Assembly: GCA_900763705.1 (NCBI GenBank)
Contig: CAAFLG010000003.1
Location: 1-16,062 of the forward strand
DNA: 16,062 nucleotides
Direction: 5' to 3'
Source: an uncultured Oscillospiraceae bacterium
Lineage (GTDB): Bacteria > Bacillota > Clostridia > Oscillospirales > Oscillospiraceae
The translations under genes and the position numbers were made by a program. Shown piece after piece: positions 7,253 to 16,062 of this stretch (the stretch's first letter is position 1; each line of letters opens with the position of its first letter). The notes under the pieces were generated by a model that was not told where the DNA came from, did not search any database, and worked only from the letters and a program-made list of their open reading frames with translations.

Positions 7253-7396
7253 ATTACCGAGAGAATAGCATACTGCGGCAAAAAAAGCAAGATATCGTTC
7301 GACTATTCTATCAACAAATCCGGGCGTATCGCGCTGATCGAGCCGCCTCAATACATTCCTTCAGGCGGACAGGGCCTGAAGAAAAGAAAGGCGTGA
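7253..7396 (+). CDS. Unidentified small ORF in the rpoB leader, no standard start codon
   Basis: This frame is open from the TAA at 7220-7222 to the TGA at 7394-7396. Its translation looks like natural protein, with stretches such as CGKKSKISFDYSINKSGRIA and LIEPPQYIPSGGQG and a basic end LKKRKA. The TGA overlaps the GTG at 7393 (GTGA), a typical stop-start coupling with rpoB. There is no in-frame ATG, GTG or TTG. The only early candidates are ATT 7253 (used here, 47 codons) and ATA 7265. AAAGGTGAGG at 7229-7238 is a good Shine-Dalgarno match but stands 14 bp before the ATT. I do not recognise the family. It may be a regulatory leader peptide with a rare start, the 3' remnant of a lost gene, or chance. 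Confidence 0.3.
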   Translation: MTERIAYCGKKSKISFDYSINKSGRIALIEPPQYIPSGGQGLKKRKA

Positions 7397-7404
7397 AGAG
7401 CAAA

Positions 7405-11109
<3,705 letters not shown>

Positions 11110-11129
11110 GAGAAGGAGGAGCATATAAA

Positions 11130-14840
<3,711 letters not shown>

Positions 14841-14870
14841 GAAAAGCTTTCCTGAGAGCCATTGAATCAA

Positions 14871-14907
14871 AAAAGGCGCGGTCCAATGCGGACCGCGCCT
14901 TTTCTCC
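14871..14907 (+). terminator. rpoBC operon terminator
   Basis: A perfect 14-bp stem (14871-14884 against 14890-14903) with a 5-nt loop starts 30 bp after the rpoC stop codon and ends in TTTT then CTCCC. The left arm begins with an A run, so it may also stop minus-strand transcripts. Confidence 0.9.
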
Positions 14908-15026
14908 CTCGCGCGGCGCAGGAGAAGGCCGGATTTTGCTGCAAGCGCGCAAATGCAGGCCATGCGGCGCGGAACGCACAAAAAAGGCGGAGAAAAAGCT
15001 GCCGTTTCAGCAATAATTTTGTGGAA
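14908..15026. other. Non-coding spacer between rpoC terminator and rplGB promoter region
   Basis: I see no gene here. Open frames cross it on both strands, but none has a ribosome-binding site or protein-like sequence. The region ends in a run of A and AT-rich sequence (AATAATTTTG) just before the inverted repeat of the downstream promoter. Confidence 0.6.
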
Positions 15027-15061
15027 GAGGGCACAAAAAACGCTTGACGGCTTGTGCCCTC
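15027..15061. promoter_or_regulatory. Perfect 10-bp inverted repeat bracketing the rplGB -35 box (candidate operator)
   Basis: GAGGGCACAA at 15027-15036 and its exact reverse complement TTGTGCCCTC at 15052-15061 are separated by 15 bp that contain the TTGACG -35 hexamer. The repeat ends before the predicted transcription start near 15079, so it is not in the mRNA from this promoter. No T tract follows on either strand, so it is not a terminator. The position suggests two half-sites for a DNA-binding protein. Confidence 0.5.
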
Positions 15062-15072
15062 CATGGTATAAT
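15044..15072 (+). promoter_or_regulatory. Promoter of the rplGB-rpsL-rpsG operon
   Basis: TTGACG at 15044-15049 and a perfect TATAAT at 15067-15072 are spaced by exactly 17 bp. Transcription should start near 15079. A six-A tract lies just upstream of the -35 box, as in the rpoB promoter. Confidence 0.88.
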
Positions 15073-15081
15073 TTCAACTTG

Positions 15082-15112
15082 CGTGGGTATGTCCCACGGA
15101 ATTTGTCATACC
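15082..15112 (+). promoter_or_regulatory. Leader with two mutually exclusive hairpins
   Basis: CGTGGG (15082-15087) can pair with CCCACG (15093-15098). GGTATG (15086-15091) can instead pair with CATACC (15107-15112), which ends just before the Shine-Dalgarno at 15116. The two stems share bases 15086-15087 and overlap in space, so only one can form. The leader precedes the gene of an L7Ae-family RNA-binding protein, but I could not identify a clear kink-turn. Confidence 0.35.
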
Positions 15113-15129
15113 GTCAGGAGGGACCTGCC

Positions 15130-15375
15130 GTGACGCCGGATCTGTCCACATGCCGCAAGGTTGCGGGCATCAAGCAGACGATGCGTGCACTGCGGGAACA
15201 CCGCGCGGAAAAATTATATCTTGCCTGCGACGCAGACCCCGCCGTCCTCGAGCCCATCGAGGCGCTCGGGCGCGAAGAGGGCATCGAGATTGACGATTGC
15301 GCCACAATGGCGCAGCTCGGTCACTGCGCCGGCATCGCCGTCGGCGCGGCCGTGATCGCGGTCTTGCGCGAATAA
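15130..15375 (+). CDS. rplGB: L7Ae/L30e/S12e family ribosome-associated protein (YbxF-like)
   Basis: The 81-residue product is a compact L7Ae-fold RNA-binding protein, the same size and position (between rpoC and rpsL) as YbxF/RplGB of Bacillus. Those proteins bind kink-turn RNA and associate with the ribosome. Family marks include LYLACDADPAV after the first strand, and DCATMAQLGHCAGIAVGAAV, which matches the conserved MxxLGxxCGIxVGAA of the fold. The start is GTG 15130, supported by AGGAGGG 7 bp upstream. The open frame continues further upstream, but only across the promoter and leader. It is the first gene of the operon with rpsL, which starts 77 bp downstream. Confidence 0.9.
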   Translation: MTPDLSTCRKVAGIKQTMRALREHRAEKLYLACDADPAVLEPIEALGREEGIEIDDCATMAQLGHCAGIAVGAAVIAVLRE

Positions 15376-15385
15376 GGTTTTTTCG

Positions 15386-15404
15386 GGATATTTTCCCAAT
15401 ATCC
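15386..15404 (+). other. Intergenic hairpin between rplGB and rpsL
   Basis: GGATATT (15386-15392) pairs with AATATCC (15398-15404) over a TTCCC loop. A-rich sequence follows on the plus strand and no T tract is present, so it is not an intrinsic terminator. It could be a processing or stability element in the operon mRNA. Confidence 0.4.
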
Positions 15405-15452
15405 TGTAAAAAATATATATCAACATCATTTCAGGAAAGGAGATATGAAAGA

Positions 15453-15869
15453 ATGCCTACTTTTAACCAGTTGGTCCGCAAGGGCAGACAGCAGTCGACT
15501 TACAAGTCCAACTCCCCGGCTCTGCAGTATGGTCTCAACACGCTGAAGAACAAGGAGACGGATCTTGCCTCTCCGCAGAAGCGCGGCGTGTGCACCGCAG
15601 TTCGTACCGCTACCCCGAAGAAGCCGAACTCCGCACTCCGTAAGATCGCCCGTGTCCGCCTCACCAACGGCTACGAGGTCACCGCTTACATCCCCGGCGT
15701 CGGTCATTCCCTGCAGGAGCACTCTGTGGTCATGATCCGCGGCGGCCGTGTCAAGGACCTCCCCGGTGTGCGTTACCACATCATCCGCGGCACTCTGGAC
15801 GCTCAGGGCGTGCAGGGCCGTATGCAGTCCCGTTCCAAGTACGGCGCCAAGCGCCCGAAGCAGAAGTAA
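15453..15869 (+). CDS. rpsL: 30S ribosomal protein S12
   Basis: S12 sits at the decoding centre of the 30S subunit and controls tRNA selection. The 138-residue length is the long form usual in Bacillota. The signatures are MPTFNQLVRKGR, TATPKKPNSALRK and EHSVVMIRGGRVKDLPGVRYH. The residues altered in streptomycin resistance (Lys56 and Lys101 here, equivalent to Lys43 and Lys88) are wild type. ATG 15453 is preceded by GAAAGGAGA at a suitable distance. The frame extends upstream without coding value. It lies between rplGB and rpsG, in the order of the str operon. Confidence 0.98.
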   Translation: MPTFNQLVRKGRQQSTYKSNSPALQYGLNTLKNKETDLASPQKRGVCTAVRTATPKKPNSALRKIARVRLTNGYEVTAYIPGVGHSLQEHSVVMIRGGRVKDLPGVRYHIIRGTLDAQGVQGRMQSRSKYGAKRPKQK

Positions 15870-15952
15870 GGCTGCGACCTTGAAATGAGCTTTGCCGAAA
15901 AGGTTTGATATATATTTTTGTGTCATTCACCTCTTTGGCAGGCCGGAACACG

Positions 15953-15969
15953 ATGGGGGAGAGCCCCAT
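15953..15969 (+). other. Hairpin in the rpsL-rpsG intercistronic region
   Basis: ATGGGG (15953-15958) pairs with CCCCAT (15964-15969) over a GAGAG loop, within a 146-bp gap between S12 and S7 that holds no gene. No T tract follows, so this is not a terminator. In E. coli the same gap carries the S7 translational control site. A similar role here is inference. Confidence 0.45.
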
Positions 15970-16015
15970 TCGCGAGTACCTATGATTTCTAAATTATAAG
16001 AAGGAGGGAAGCAAA

Positions 16016-16062
16016 GTGCCCAGAAGAGGTAATGTTCCCAAGAGAGAAGTTCTGCCCGATCC
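16016..16062 (+). CDS. rpsG: 30S ribosomal protein S7 (5' end, partial)
   Basis: The frame runs off the right edge after about 15 codons. It reads (M)PRRGNVPKREVLPDP, the conserved start of bacterial S7, which nucleates the 30S head and binds 16S rRNA. The start codon is GTG, supported by AAGGAGGG 7 bp upstream. Its place after rpsL fits the str operon order. Confidence 0.93.
   Translation, partial: MPRRGNVPKREVLPD

Noticed and set aside
7233..7268. 11-codon GTG open frame in the rpoB leader
   Set aside because: Too short to judge and without a clear ribosome-binding site. It could matter only if ribosomes shifted from it into the longer leader frame, for which I see no convincing slip site.
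14862..15064. Short open frames on both strands in the rpoC-rplGB spacer
   Set aside because: They cross the terminator hairpin, have no ribosome-binding site, and their translations are rich in Arg/Ala/Lys without protein character.

Overview
The window is chromosomal DNA from a GC-rich member of the Bacillota. The class is most likely Clostridia and the family perhaps Oscillospiraceae/Ruminococcaceae. This rests on the gene order rpoB-rpoC-rplGB(L7Ae)-rpsL-rpsG, an S12 of 138 residues (the long Gram-positive form), strong AGGAGG ribosome-binding sites, 17-bp-spaced housekeeping promoters, and protein sequences that read as clostridial. The family placement is an impression from recall, not a search result.

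Layout: (1) 1-312: the 3' end of a 23S rRNA gene, a 5S rRNA gene and a strong terminator. (2) 374-1971: a MATE efflux gene behind a near-perfect promoter whose -10 box lies inside a 12-bp palindrome. (3) 1937-3903, minus strand: an operon of an EamA/DMT permease, a metal-dependent cyclase/kynurenine-formamidase-like hydrolase, and a broken small gene at the end. (4) 3932-4792: a PrsW-like intramembrane protease gene, divergent from the permease. (5) 4757-7110, minus strand: an S9 prolyl-oligopeptidase-type gene followed by a shortened GNAT gene. (6) 7138-14907: a 375-bp intergenic region, then rpoB and rpoC, ended by a strong terminator. (7) 15027-16062: the str-type operon, rplGB-rpsL-rpsG, with rpsG cut by the window edge.

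Functionally the window joins an rRNA operon, the RNA polymerase core genes and the start of the S12/S7 operon, with transporter and peptidase genes between them. rpoBC does not follow rplJ/rplL here. It has its own promoter and a leader of about 190 nt, and that leader contains a protein-like open frame ending exactly on the possible GTG start of rpoB.

The points most worth a second look are: the unexplained open frame in the rpoB leader; an orphan minus-strand terminator upstream of rpoB; a perfect 10-bp inverted repeat that brackets the -35 box of the rplGB-rpsL promoter; two small genes that each seem to have lost their middle, both at the ends of convergent operons; and non-consensus residues in the rifampicin region of RpoB and the bridge helix of RpoC. 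I did not find a clear new multi-gene defence or mobile system, and saw no CRISPR array, IS element or tRNA.
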